Assembly (NCBI GenBank): GCA_944320855.1
Contig: CALUJF010000001.1
Location: 88,471-152,470, forward strand
DNA: 64,000 bases
Source of the DNA: an uncultured Phocaeicola sp.
GTDB lineage: Bacteria; Bacteroidota; Bacteroidia; Bacteroidales; Bacteroidaceae
Reading direction: 5' to 3'
The notes under the pieces: model-generated
Seen by the model: only the letters and a program-made list of their open reading frames with translations
The model's database searches: none
Told to the model about the DNA's origin: nothing
Program-made: the position numbers and the translations under genes
Shown: positions 17,401 to 27,309 of the stretch, piece after piece
Layout: each line of letters begins with the position of its first letter
Position numbering within the stretch: the stretch's first letter is position 1

Positions 17401-18855
17401 TTATTTTTCCCACCAAAGTTTTGTATTAATATTATCCTCACCTCCATGTTTTTCTATCGCAGCCTTATAATTAGCTGTATTCAGAGCCTGTTCATCCTCC
17501 GGATAATAGAAGCGTGAAGGAATTTCACCCGGTGCCGACGGATTACGATTATCACGAAGTGCATTCTGCTCAGGCAAGCCTGTACGCAGGAATTCAAACC
17601 ATGCCTCGTATCCCACCATGAAAAGCGACATCCATTTCTGGAGCATAATTTGATTTATGGCCTTATCATTATCAAATGCAATATCTGGTTTTAAAAGATA
17701 GGCAGCAGCATCGCCTTCTTTACCGTAATACTCGAATGACAATGTAACACCTTCATTATATAACTGTTCTGCGTCGCCGGAAGCGTATTCCTTTACAACT
17801 GCCTCAGCCTGCAAGAATTTAACTTCCGAACAGTTCATCAAAACTGCACTACATCCATCAGGTGTATTTCTATAGTATGCACCCAACATTGAGACATCTT
17901 CAGGTGAGTATCCTATTTCAGTAAGTGTTGTAGAAGAGCATCCGGAAGGTATTCCTTTGTATTCCTTGTCAGCTGAATTCTGGCTATTAGTTGTTGGTGC
18001 GAACCAGACAGTCACTCTTGAATCTTGATAAGTATTCCACATATTCTCCATTTCATAACTCATACGGGTATATTCGAAATTACCGGCACGCATATCGTAT
18101 ATAGGGCATTTATTAGGACTTCCAGCAAGGAATGGAAGCAACATATTGTCATCATTTGTTTCCATCAATGGCAAAGCCATTACAGAAGCTACTTCTGCCG
18201 AAACATCAACACGATTTGAAATACGGATTAAATAACGCAGACGAAGTGAGTTTGCCAATTTTCTCCACTTATCTCTGTCACCGCCATATACTATATCAGA
18301 AGATAAAACATCCGTATTCTCCTCCAGAAGCTTGTCTGCCTGTTTAAGCAAGTCCAATATACCTCCTTCAGCAGTATATATATCTTCCTGAGAATCATAC
18401 GCAGGAGTTATATTTTCCGCTCCGAGAGTAGCCTCAAAGTATGGAACATCGCCCCACATGTCTGTTATCTGCGCAATTACATATGCTTTCAGGATATACG
18501 CTATACCTTTATAAGAAGGCTGATTATCTCTTTCGGAGATACGAATCATTTCCTGAATACTGTTAAGATGCAAATAATACTGACTCCAAAGACCTTCATT
18601 AGTACCAAATGCATATTGTTCAACTTCATTATAGTTTGTTCTGGCTATATGATGAGCCAGTCCGGGTCCGTCACTGTAGTTGAACTGTGTTTGTACAATA
18701 TTGCGCAATAGTGGAGTCAACAGCAAATCCGCTGTCGCAGTAGTCGGATTGTTTGGGTCCGTATTAATACTGTCAAAATCGGAAGTACATGCCACAGTAC
18801 ATGCTGTAAGGCATACAAACAAACCTGCTTTAAGTGTATATATAAATCGTTTCAT
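17401..18855 (-). CDS. SusD/RagB-family nutrient-binding lipoprotein
   Basis: The 484-residue lipoprotein has a signal peptide with lipobox (VCLTACTVAC), then SDFDSINTDPNNPTTATADLLL, the opening of the SusD-like 2 subfamily, and the TPR-like helical fold (IAYILKAYVIAQITDMWGDVPYFEA). It should sit on the cell surface as the lid of the SusC channel encoded just upstream (14 bases). The ligand is unknown; no glycoside hydrolase or sensor lies nearby. Confidence 0.93.
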   Translation of the reverse strand: MKRFIYTLKAGLFVCLTACTVACTSDFDSINTDPNNPTTATADLLLTPLLRNIVQTQFNYSDGPGLAHHIARTNYNEVEQYAFGTNEGLWSQYYLHLNSIQEMIRISERDNQPSYKGIAYILKAYVIAQITDMWGDVPYFEATLGAENITPAYDSQEDIYTAEGGILDLLKQADKLLEENTDVLSSDIVYGGDRDKWRKLANSLRLRYLIRISNRVDVSAEVASVMALPLMETNDDNMLLPFLAGSPNKCPIYDMRAGNFEYTRMSYEMENMWNTYQDSRVTVWFAPTTNSQNSADKEYKGIPSGCSSTTLTEIGYSPEDVSMLGAYYRNTPDGCSAVLMNCSEVKFLQAEAVVKEYASGDAEQLYNEGVTLSFEYYGKEGDAAAYLLKPDIAFDNDKAINQIMLQKWMSLFMVGYEAWFEFLRTGLPEQNALRDNRNPSAPGEIPSRFYYPEDEQALNTANYKAAIEKHGGEDNINTKLWWEK

Positions 18856-18869
18856 AGATTCTTCTTATT

Positions 18870-21800
18870 TTAAAATATGATATTTACATTAAAACCAAAA
18901 CTTCTTGTCGAAGGGTATGACATTTCTTCAACCCCAGGAGTAGCACTTGCACCCTCGTATGTTATTGCCTCCGGATCTACATAATCCTGGTCTTTTGTCC
19001 ACATAAACAGGTTACGGGCCACAAACGACAATCCTATGTTTTTAATTGGAGTCTTGGTAAACCATTTTGTAGGGAACTGATATCCGAGTTTTACTTCACG
19101 CAGTTTTACATAAGTCGCACTGAAAGTAGATTGGGTTTCATGATAACGTCTGTACAGATTACGATAGTAATCGCGAGGGCTCAACTGAATAGTGTTCTTA
19201 ACATAATCTCCCTTTTCTTCATCCCATATCACTCCATCTATAACCATATCTTCGGGATTACGGTTTTCTGTTCTATCCAGTACACCGGATTCCATACCCA
19301 TACCAAATGTTCTTGACACGAATACACCACCCTGATGCCAGTCAATCAAGAAATCCAAAGAGAAGTTCTTGTAAGTGAATTTGTTATAGAATCCCATTAT
19401 GAAGTCCGGATTGTAGTTACCTAATTTCACAAGAGTAGGATCGGCTACTGGCAAACCTGTTGCATCAACTATAATCTCTCCTTCTTCTGTACGTTTGAAT
19501 CCTGTTCCATACAGATTACCCATAGGCTCACCCTCTTTTGCTATAGCATATACTCTTGCATCCTGGTCAGAATAAATGGCAGCCCATGAATAAACATACT
19601 GGTCATACTCATCGCTGATTTCTTCCACGCGGCTCTTGTTCATAGAGAAGTTGATTGTACCATCCCACTGGAAACCTGTCTTGGTTTTAACCGGTGTATA
19701 AGATAATGTAGCTTCAAAACCATAGTTTCTTATGGCACCTGCATTAATATATCTTGTATCATATCCGGAAGTGGAAGATATAGGAATCTGCACAATCTGA
19801 TTTTTGTTGAGAGTATTGTAATAAGTAAAGTCCAATCCCAATCTGTTGTCGAACATACGGAAATCAGTACCTACTTCATATGACTGCATTCTTTCCGGTT
19901 TCAAATCGTTGTTAGACAATGTGGACGGCATTGTAACACCCGACTGAGAGCCATAAGGGTCGCTATATGAATAAGTATTTTCAAGACGATATGGTTCAGT
20001 ATCGCTACCCACTTCTGCGTAACCGCCTCTCAATGACCAGTAGGTTATATTATCCGGCATCTCAAAAATATCGCTCAAAACAGCACTGGCCGAAACTGAA
20101 GGATAGAAGTAAGAATTGTTACCCGAACCATCCGAACGTGTAAGAGCACTTGACCAGTCATTACGTGCAGTAACATTCAGGAATAGATAGTCACGATATG
20201 AAAGCTGACCTGTAAACAGCACACTGTTTATACGTTTCTTTGAATCTTTCTGTACAACAGATACATTGGAAGATGCATTTCCCAGATTATAGACTCCAGG
20301 GATAGAAAGCCCGTTGGCAAAAGCATAATCATATATATTTTCCTGTACCATGGAGTTTGCTCCGACTGTAGCATCGACTCTCCATATTTCATTGAATGTC
20401 TGGTTCCACTGTAACAGCACGTCTGTATTCCATTCAGAGAAGAACACATTCTCGCGTTTGTATGCCCCAGTTGGGAAATTCTTGGTACTGTAAGCACGCT
20501 TACTTTGACGAAGATCGTGGAAGAAATCTATACCAGAACGGGCAGTCAGTTTCAGATTTGGCAAGAAATCGTAATTCAACATTACATTACCGAACATACG
20601 GTTCTTGTCATATCCGTTAGTATTTTCATACATCGTAAAGAAAGGGTTATCGTTCCATCCGGAATTAAAATGAAACTGTTTTGTTCCTTCATATCCTTTC
20701 TGCCAATAATCGCGTAAACTGTCTATATTTACCTGACGGCCAAACCATGTAAACGTGTACATTGGGTTCTCTGTACCATATCCCATACTCGGACGGTTGC
20801 TGCTTGCCGCATTCATATAGGTGACACTGGTCTTTGCCGAGAATTTGTCGGTAAAGTTATAACCGGCATTGATACTTACAGTGTTTCTTCGCAAGTCAAC
20901 ATTAGGCAGAACACCTTTACTATACAGGTTTGTATAAGAGATTCTTATATCTCCTTTGTCATTGCTTGCACTCAATGCAATGTTGTTATTGTAAGTAATA
21001 CCTGTCTCGAAAAAGTCTTTAACATTGTCCGGATGAGCTATAAGAGGGGTTCCCTGAATAGCAGCTCCATTACGTGCCACTACATCACCACCTCTGTAGA
21101 CCTGTCCATCGGCTCCTATAGACGGTGAGTCAAACTGTGGAACAAGACTTCCGTCAAGCGGACGTCCCCAGCTCATATCCTGATGATCCTGAGTACCGTG
21201 ACCGTTGTTACCATCCCAATATTCGAACTCGCCATCAAGTCCCTGGCTATAGCTGTTCTGATACTTAGGCAAGCGTGATACCTGTTCGAAGGTAGTTGTA
21301 GAGTTAACTGCAATCTGGAATTTGTTTTTTGTTTTTCCTGATTTTGTTGTTATCAGTACTACACCGTTTGCAGCTCTCGAACCATAAAGAGCCGCTGCAT
21401 TTGCCCCTTTCAGAACCGAGATACTTTCAATATCATCTGCATTCAATTCTCCGGCTCCGTTTCCATAATCTATTTCCTGTGGAGTTCCTGAAAGATTTGA
21501 ATAAATATTATTGTTAATAGGCACTCCGTCCACAACATACAGAGGCTGGTTATTGTTTGACAATGAAGATTCACCACGAATTACAACTCTTGTAGATGAT
21601 CCGGCTCCGGAATTACCAGAAATAATCTGTACACCGGAAACTTTACCGGCAAGTTTATTTAACACATTGGCATCATTACCTACGTTCATGTTGTCACCTT
21701 CCACTACCTGCTGGGCATATCCGAGTGACTTTTTATCTCTTTTAATACCCAATGCAGTAACAACTACCTCATCAAGAGCCTGTACGTCTTCATGCAGAAT

Positions 21801-22121
21801 AACAGAAACAGGAGCACCTCCTTTCAGATGTACCTCTTCGGTGTCATAACCTATAAAAGAAACAACCAAAGTACTTTTTGACGGATCTGTCACATCGATA
21901 GAAAAATTACCGTCAATATCCGTCACTGTACCATTTGAGGTATTTTTCTGTAATACAGTCACTCCAGGAAGTCCCATTCCTTTGCTATCCAATACCTTTC
22001 CGATGATAGTTTGACTATCACCCTCCTCTGCAAATGCAGATACACAGCAGATGCCAGCCAACAACATGCCGGCAATTTTTTTACCTGAACTTTTACCTTG
22101 TTTAAAAAACTTTGTTTCCAT
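18870..22121 (-). CDS. SusC/RagA-family TonB-dependent transporter
   Basis: A 1083-residue outer-membrane channel. Signal peptide at residues 1-31; a carboxypeptidase-D-like regulatory domain (IIGKVLDSKGMGLPGVTVL, about 38-115); plug domain with the SusC signature (LDEVVVTALGIKRDKKSLGYA, then LNNNQPLYVVDGVPINN-type and NADDIESISVLKGANAAALYGSRAANGV); then a 22-strand-type barrel ending in an aromatic-rich C-terminus (SFGFNVNIIF). No STN domain for sigma signalling is present. It imports a ligand with its SusD partner. Confidence 0.95.
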   Translation of the reverse strand: METKFFKQGKSSGKKIAGMLLAGICCVSAFAEEGDSQTIIGKVLDSKGMGLPGVTVLQKNTSNGTVTDIDGNFSIDVTDPSKSTLVVSFIGYDTEEVHLKGGAPVSVILHEDVQALDEVVVTALGIKRDKKSLGYAQQVVEGDNMNVGNDANVLNKLAGKVSGVQIISGNSGAGSSTRVVIRGESSLSNNNQPLYVVDGVPINNNIYSNLSGTPQEIDYGNGAGELNADDIESISVLKGANAAALYGSRAANGVVLITTKSGKTKNKFQIAVNSTTTFEQVSRLPKYQNSYSQGLDGEFEYWDGNNGHGTQDHQDMSWGRPLDGSLVPQFDSPSIGADGQVYRGGDVVARNGAAIQGTPLIAHPDNVKDFFETGITYNNNIALSASNDKGDIRISYTNLYSKGVLPNVDLRRNTVSINAGYNFTDKFSAKTSVTYMNAASSNRPSMGYGTENPMYTFTWFGRQVNIDSLRDYWQKGYEGTKQFHFNSGWNDNPFFTMYENTNGYDKNRMFGNVMLNYDFLPNLKLTARSGIDFFHDLRQSKRAYSTKNFPTGAYKRENVFFSEWNTDVLLQWNQTFNEIWRVDATVGANSMVQENIYDYAFANGLSIPGVYNLGNASSNVSVVQKDSKKRINSVLFTGQLSYRDYLFLNVTARNDWSSALTRSDGSGNNSYFYPSVSASAVLSDIFEMPDNITYWSLRGGYAEVGSDTEPYRLENTYSYSDPYGSQSGVTMPSTLSNNDLKPERMQSYEVGTDFRMFDNRLGLDFTYYNTLNKNQIVQIPISSTSGYDTRYINAGAIRNYGFEATLSYTPVKTKTGFQWDGTINFSMNKSRVEEISDEYDQYVYSWAAIYSDQDARVYAIAKEGEPMGNLYGTGFKRTEEGEIIVDATGLPVADPTLVKLGNYNPDFIMGFYNKFTYKNFSLDFLIDWHQGGVFVSRTFGMGMESGVLDRTENRNPEDMVIDGVIWDEEKGDYVKNTIQLSPRDYYRNLYRRYHETQSTFSATYVKLREVKLGYQFPTKWFTKTPIKNIGLSFVARNLFMWTKDQDYVDPEAITYEGASATPGVEEMSYPSTRSFGFNVNIIF

Positions 22122-22155
22122 TTAATATGCTTTAAAGTGCTTTTTAATTTTACCG

Positions 22156-22163
22156 CAAAAGTA
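22156..22163 (-). promoter_or_regulatory. Promoter -7 element for the SusC gene
   Basis: Minus-strand TACTTTTG, 34 bases before the start codon. No -33 TTG at the expected spacing, which could mean control by an activator. Confidence 0.55.
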
Positions 22164-22313
22164 TGGTCGCTGTATTTCATAAATATAAACAACATTTTAA
22201 AACATAATTAAATAAACATTTCAAACATGTTAATATGACTCTTATGTTTTAGTAAACAGTTTCCTCACTGATACCTCTTTTCCATTCAGGCAATATATAA
22301 ATCAGAAATTTAG

Positions 22314-22321
22314 TAACTTTG
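22314..22321 (+). promoter_or_regulatory. Promoter -7 element for hemW
   Basis: TAACTTTG matches TAnnTTTG and lies 28 bases before the hemW start. Confidence 0.6.
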
Positions 22322-22349
22322 CAAAAGACATCAATCAAGACTGAGAAAA

Positions 22350-23480
22350 ATGGCTGGAATATACATACATATACCGTTCTGCAAAAGAAGATGCATATAC
22401 TGCGACTTCTTCTCTACTACGGCTTCCGAAAAGAAAAACGAATATATCAAAGCTCTGTGTAAGGAAATTGCCGGAAGAAAAAACTATCTGGAGGGTGAAG
22501 TCATAGATACTGTTTACTTCGGAGGCGGAACACCTTCACAACTGGAAAAGGACGATTTCACAAATATATTCAGAACCATATACGATAACTACAGCGTCAA
22601 TCCCAAAGCAGAAATAACAATCGAGGCAAATCCTGATGACCTGACAGACGAATATGTTGAAATGCTATCTACCCTTCCTTTCAACCGTCTGAGCATGGGA
22701 ATACAGACCTTCAACGACGATATCCTATCTCTTCTGAAAAGACGGCACAACGCTCAGCAGGCAATAGACGCTTTTCGCAGATGCCGAAATGCCGGTTTCC
22801 GGAATATCAGCATAGACCTTATGTACGGACTGCCGGGCGAAAGTATGGATACATGGAACAGGGACCTTGACACGGCTATCTCGCTGGCACCGGAACATAT
22901 CTCTGCCTACCATCTTATATATGAAGAAGGAACCGTACTCTACGGACTGCGAGAAGAAAACAAGGTGAGTGAGGCTGATGAGGATTTGAGCAATTCACTG
23001 TTTGAAACACTCATCTCGCGTCTGAAAGAGAGCGGATATGTGCATTATGAGATTTCAAATTTCTGCCGTCCCGGAATGCACTCACGACATAACTCAAGCT
23101 ACTGGACAGCCATAAAGTATTTGGGATGCGGACCGTCCGCACATTCATACGACGGACATTCAAGACAGTGGAACATTTCATCACTGGATAAATATATAGA
23201 AGGCATAAATTCCGGTACAGATATTTCTGAAACAGAAGAACTGGACATCTACACCCGTTACAACGATTTCGTTATTACGACTATCCGTACCGTATTGGGG
23301 ATGCCATTGGAAAAACTTAAAGCAGAATATGGTAACGAATTGTATGAGTATTGCCTGAAGATGGCACGCCCGCATATCAACCAGGGAACACTCGAAATAA
23401 AGGACAACACCCTGAAACTGACACCCAACGGCATCTTCATTTCCGACGGCATAATGAGCGATATGCTGTGGGTAGAATAA
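22350..23480 (+). CDS. hemW: Radical SAM heme chaperone HemW
   Basis: The 376-residue protein opens with AGIYIHIPFCKRRCIYCDFFS, the CxxxCxxC motif of radical SAM enzymes with the extra features of the HemN/HemW group. TVYFGGGTPSQL, TIEANPDD, FNRLSMGIQTF, ISIDLMYGLPGES and HISAYHLIYEEGT are typical of HemW, once annotated as oxygen-independent coproporphyrinogen III oxidase. HemW delivers heme to client proteins rather than making it. The HemW C-terminal domain is present. The gene stands alone, with its own promoter box and terminator. Confidence 0.93.
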   Translation: MAGIYIHIPFCKRRCIYCDFFSTTASEKKNEYIKALCKEIAGRKNYLEGEVIDTVYFGGGTPSQLEKDDFTNIFRTIYDNYSVNPKAEITIEANPDDLTDEYVEMLSTLPFNRLSMGIQTFNDDILSLLKRRHNAQQAIDAFRRCRNAGFRNISIDLMYGLPGESMDTWNRDLDTAISLAPEHISAYHLIYEEGTVLYGLREENKVSEADEDLSNSLFETLISRLKESGYVHYEISNFCRPGMHSRHNSSYWTAIKYLGCGPSAHSYDGHSRQWNISSLDKYIEGINSGTDISETEELDIYTRYNDFVITTIRTVLGMPLEKLKAEYGNELYEYCLKMARPHINQGTLEIKDNTLKLTPNGIFISDGIMSDMLWVE

Positions 23481-23492
23481 ACATTATACAAT

Positions 23493-23550
23493 AAAAAAGG
23501 ACAGGCAAATCATGGCACTTCAATCCAATCTCTGCCTATCCTTTTTATTT
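23493..23550. terminator. Terminator between hemW and the minus-strand lipoprotein operon
   Basis: AAAAAGGACAGGCA pairs with TGCCTATCCTTTTT; loop about 25 bases. A- and T-runs on both sides allow use from either strand. Confidence 0.75.
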
Positions 23551-23577
23551 CATAAAAGATATATACGTTTTACAATA

Positions 23578-24981
23578 TCAATCTGTTTTCTTTATAGGTC
23601 TTACCGGTACCTGACTAATTGAGGATTTTAAGTAATAATCACTAGACAACTTACTGTACCATTGATAATAGAATAACAAATACATTTCTCCATATTTATC
23701 ATTAAGCCAACTTTTATGAACACGAGAAGACATATAATAAAAATCTTCATACCGTAAATTTAGCGACGTATTCAGAACTATTGATTTACTTGTTATATAA
23801 TAATATCCAATAGTAGGAAGAAAAAGTCCTATTTCATCTAAATGTTCGGCATCAAACCCGACATTCTGTGTAGACATAAGAATCTTATCACCTGAATTAT
23901 AAAACATATACCCATAGGTCCTTACTCCGTTACGATCAACATAACCATATTGACAAGAAGCATACTGTAACAAATCTGCAAAGTTCTCTGGAGTTGGAAG
24001 ACACCAATTCCCTTGCAAATTAGCAGCAACAACATCATACAGTCTATCGCCTTGAATATCATATTCAAGAATACCTTCCTGAGGTGGGATGTTAAAAAGA
24101 TGTGTAGTAGTCTTAAGTTCCGCATCAATATCCCCATAACAGAAATATTCAATATGATTGGCATCGGAACCGTTCACTCCGAAAACAGCATCCTGCGTTG
24201 GTGCAATACGCCATTCGCCACTGTTGTATTGCAGGTTTCCTTTGGCCCAGTCTATTCCGCAGAGGCGAATACAGTCATCCTTTTCACCATCATCAGCAAA
24301 AGTATTTGTAGCAGTCTTAACATTTAGAAATAAAGGAATACGAATATAAGCATCATTTCCAAATCCATTTCCTACATACAAATAAACATATGAGTAGCTA
24401 CCTGCCGAAAGCTTCTGTGCATCAATATCAATTACTATATTATTTCCTTCTGTCTTAGTTTCAAGCGAACCACTTCCGGAAAGTGTAGCAGTAATGGAAC
24501 CGAGCCCCAACGGCTCATATAGCAGACCACACGTTACTTCTATACGATACTTGTTCTCTGGAAGAAAAGAAACGCTGTGAGACAATATTGTTGGTGCAAA
24601 ATTTTGTTGATTTAAGGTCAAATTAATGAACTTGGACATTGCAACACCTTCAGATGTTTCTACATATGCTTGAATATACGGACTTTTTTCAAAGTCACCT
24701 GACAAAGTGGCAACAATCTCTCCATCTATTAATTCGCCCACAACCTTGTCATTTTGAGAACTATTGGTAAAGTATCCAACTTCTTTTACTTCAGTTTCTC
24801 CCGCAACAACATTGTACGGACATGAAACTCTGAAAGTATAACCTTCGGAATTAACATCGACAAACTCCCCCACATATATTGATCCGAACTCAATCGTACT
24901 ACCGAAATTATCGTCGAACTTCTCGCATCCAAACAGGAAACAAATCAAAAAAGAATAAAGAATTATACTAATCTGTTTCAT
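23578..24981 (-). CDS. Lipoprotein with a FISUMP-like C-terminal domain
   Basis: The 467-residue protein has a lipoprotein signal (SFLICFLFGC, Cys19). Residues about 25-230 look like two Ig-like beta domains (EFVDVNSEGYTFRVSCPY; ILSHSVSFLPENKYRIEV). The C-terminal part (about 240-465), with DCIRLCGIDWAKGNLQYN, GNWCLPTPENFADLLQYA and YGYMFYN, resembles the Fibrobacter succinogenes major paralogous domain (FISUMP), found in surface proteins of Bacteroidetes. Role unknown; adhesion or binding is plausible. It overlaps the PEGA gene by 4 bases (ATGA), so they are translationally coupled. Confidence 0.8.
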   Translation of the reverse strand: MKQISIILYSFLICFLFGCEKFDDNFGSTIEFGSIYVGEFVDVNSEGYTFRVSCPYNVVAGETEVKEVGYFTNSSQNDKVVGELIDGEIVATLSGDFEKSPYIQAYVETSEGVAMSKFINLTLNQQNFAPTILSHSVSFLPENKYRIEVTCGLLYEPLGLGSITATLSGSGSLETKTEGNNIVIDIDAQKLSAGSYSYVYLYVGNGFGNDAYIRIPLFLNVKTATNTFADDGEKDDCIRLCGIDWAKGNLQYNSGEWRIAPTQDAVFGVNGSDANHIEYFCYGDIDAELKTTTHLFNIPPQEGILEYDIQGDRLYDVVAANLQGNWCLPTPENFADLLQYASCQYGYVDRNGVRTYGYMFYNSGDKILMSTQNVGFDAEHLDEIGLFLPTIGYYYITSKSIVLNTSLNLRYEDFYYMSSRVHKSWLNDKYGEMYLLFYYQWYSKLSSDYYLKSSISQVPVRPIKKTD

Positions 24982-25982
24982 CTCTTATTATGTTTATGTA
25001 TTGTAAAACCTACTCCCAAATAAACTTCATTATGGCGATTACCTTTAGGATAACTCTTTCCAAGCACCGTGGTATATCCACATGATATTATGAGAGCCTT
25101 CCACTTTACTATAGCCCCCAAATCCAATGCAGCTCCACGCGAGCCATAAGGATATATCACATTGTCCGCATAAGATGGTTGCATATAGTCTTCATCCAAA
25201 ACATACTCCATTGTATAGCCTGCATAGCCTGCTCCAATATAACCGTAAACCGCCTTATGAAAGCGTGCCATTAAGCCTGTTGTGCCAGCCAGATAAAAAT
25301 GCTTGCCACTCTTCTTATAATATCCCGAACCAGACCTGTCACCAGAAAAAATATTAAAGTCCTGTGACAACAGCCCAATACCAACGCCATTAGTAGAGGC
25401 TGCAAAACGGGCATACCAACCAAAACGCCTGCATATGCCCATAAAACCACCTATACCAGATGTACTCCATGTAGCCATCACCATTCCATAAAGTCGCGGA
25501 GGACGTTTTAATAGGACATAATCTTTATTTAATGTTTCAAAAGGATTCAAACTTATACGTTCAGCAACTTCATAATAAGTCAAAGGATCATTCTCAATCC
25601 TTATATTATGATCACCAAGAATATCCAATACTAACGGAGTCTTTCCTCTTGATATTCCATCTATATAGACAGTTGACTCTGAAGGAGTTGTATTCAAATT
25701 AAGTTTTCCACTAATATTATATTTATATGTATGCTCACCAGTCTGTTCAACATACAAATCATAGTTTTTTGTAAATGTTGTTCCAAAACGAACCGTCACA
25801 ACATGTTTTCCAACAGCAACTTTCTTACTCAAAATATTGGTAGATGAAATATCCCCATCTATTCCTATTTCCGCTCCAAGACTTGTTTCCAAGCGTATTC
25901 TAACAGAATCTTGTATTACCTGCGCTTCAATAACGCAGGCAATACAAAAGATTAACAAACATGACAGAAAAATCCTTTTCAT
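24978..25982 (-). CDS. PEGA-domain outer-membrane protein, uncharacterised
   Basis: The 334-residue protein has a signal peptide (MKRIFLSCLLIFCIACVIEA). Residues about 22-165 contain PEGA-type beta repeats (TSLGAEIGIDGDISS; LNLNTTPSESTVYIDGISRGKTPLVLDI). The C-terminal half alternates aromatic and glycine-rich strands (YGMVMATWSTSGIGGF... YLGVGFTIHKH) and probably forms an eight-strand-type outer-membrane barrel. It is the third gene of a four-gene operon. No function is known to me. Confidence 0.78.
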   Translation of the reverse strand: MKRIFLSCLLIFCIACVIEAQVIQDSVRIRLETSLGAEIGIDGDISSTNILSKKVAVGKHVVTVRFGTTFTKNYDLYVEQTGEHTYKYNISGKLNLNTTPSESTVYIDGISRGKTPLVLDILGDHNIRIENDPLTYYEVAERISLNPFETLNKDYVLLKRPPRLYGMVMATWSTSGIGGFMGICRRFGWYARFAASTNGVGIGLLSQDFNIFSGDRSGSGYYKKSGKHFYLAGTTGLMARFHKAVYGYIGAGYAGYTMEYVLDEDYMQPSYADNVIYPYGSRGAALDLGAIVKWKALIISCGYTTVLGKSYPKGNRHNEVYLGVGFTIHKHNKR

Positions 25983-26007
25983 ATATTTTTATATTAATGA
26001 TTCAGGA

Positions 26008-27033
26008 TTACTCCAAATCAAAATTCATTCTCCAAATATTATAAGAGTTCGTTTTATTTGCGCGACTTGATATAAAATATATACTTCGTCCATCTGCTGC
26101 CCAAGCAGGAGAGGTATCAGTTCCTGGATGAAAAGTCAATTGGGTAAGTCGGCTACCGTCTGTACGAACCACAAAAATATCCAAATTATTCTTATTGCTT
26201 ATGTTTGAAACAGAGTTGCCAACACACACTATCCATTTTCCATCAGGAGACAGTTTCGGATTTGTAAAACTTCTATTCGCATCAGATAGTATAAGACTCT
26301 CCTGACCTTTTACATAATCTACATACCATATCTCGCTTCTTCCTGATGAAGAGTTCCTTACACAATAATAAGCGTTAGAATCTCCTTTAATCAGACAAGG
26401 AGAATATCCACGAGAGCAAGACGTCAAAGTTCCATTCTGTCGGTTTATTGACCAAATCGATGGGCCAGTCGGTGTCAGACGTGTGAAAAATACATGTTTA
26501 CCGTCAGACGATACAACAGGATCCAAATCATTAACAGAACCGTTAGTCAATTGATCCATCAAGCTACCAGAATGGGCATTTGTACTACAAATATAATTAC
26601 TATAGCCGTTTATATCTGAAAAATATAATTTACCATCATTACCCCAAGAAAAACTATGTACATTTCTAAAAGTTCTCTGAGTAGCCATTCCTTGAGAACC
26701 CGTACTACGCACCATAACATTATCTTGGCCATTCATACGTGTACAATAAGCAAGTTGAGTTCCGTCAGAAGAAACATCAAGTAGTGAATTGGTATTCCAC
26801 GCAAAGGCTGAATTAGCACAAAAACCTTGACATGTTTTTGTAAAATCAAAATACATATTTGCTTTAAATGAAGACCCTGCCACCACACTATTATTTGCCT
26901 CATCTGTTATTTTCACCAAGTTAAGGCCACTTTCTTCAGGCGAGTAGGTTTCCATATAAACATAAGATGTTTTACACGAAACTAATGCACTGGTTATTCC
27001 AATGCATACGAATACTTTTGTTAATGTTTTCAT
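26008..27033 (-). CDS. TolB-like beta-propeller lipoprotein
   Basis: A 341-residue lipoprotein (signal ending ITSALVSC, Cys20) with PD40/WD40-like repeats: LLDVSSDGTQLAYCTR, LDPVVSSDGKHVFFTR, NPKLSPDGKWIVCVGN, SPAWAADGRSIYFISS. The repeat form S-x-D-G-x-x-I/L-x-F is that of TolB and DPP-IV propellers, with about five to six blades. It lacks the TolB N-terminal domain, so it is not TolB. A binding scaffold at the periplasmic or outer face is likely. It is the second gene of the operon. Confidence 0.82.
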   Translation of the reverse strand: MKTLTKVFVCIGITSALVSCKTSYVYMETYSPEESGLNLVKITDEANNSVVAGSSFKANMYFDFTKTCQGFCANSAFAWNTNSLLDVSSDGTQLAYCTRMNGQDNVMVRSTGSQGMATQRTFRNVHSFSWGNDGKLYFSDINGYSNYICSTNAHSGSLMDQLTNGSVNDLDPVVSSDGKHVFFTRLTPTGPSIWSINRQNGTLTSCSRGYSPCLIKGDSNAYYCVRNSSSGRSEIWYVDYVKGQESLILSDANRSFTNPKLSPDGKWIVCVGNSVSNISNKNNLDIFVVRTDGSRLTQLTFHPGTDTSPAWAADGRSIYFISSRANKTNSYNIWRMNFDLE

Positions 27034-27053
27034 ACTTGATAATTTTAAATTTA

Positions 27054-27233
27054 TTACTTTGAATTGTTTGGATTATAGATATTTCCCGGAGAAGAAGTCC
27101 TTTCATATGCACTCTTATAAGCACTTTTAAGACTAACTCCAGAAGATGAATAAGTTCCACACCCACTCTGTAACGAACAAACAAAAGCTAAAACCACGAG
27201 AAATAGAACTCTTTTCAAAACCTTCCTACTCAT
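27054..27233 (-). CDS. Small lipoprotein (59 residues), first gene of the operon
   Basis: The minus-strand frame starts at ATG 27233. It has a basic N-terminus (MSRKVLKR), a hydrophobic core (VLFLVVLAFVCS) and a Cys at residue 25 after LQSG, which fits a relaxed Bacteroidetes lipobox. The mature part is a short polar peptide of about 35 residues (TYSSSGVSLKSAYKSA, then NIYNPNNSK). The TolB-like gene begins 20 bases after its stop. It is preceded by AAAGAAG 5 bases from the ATG and by the structured leader. Confidence 0.68.
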   Translation of the reverse strand: MSRKVLKRVLFLVVLAFVCSLQSGCGTYSSSGVSLKSAYKSAYERTSSPGNIYNPNNSK

Positions 27234-27309
27234 AATCTTCTTTATTTTAAAAGTTATACATACAACTAAAAACGGAGAAAATTATCGAGAAACTAAATCC
27301 AAAGTATAA

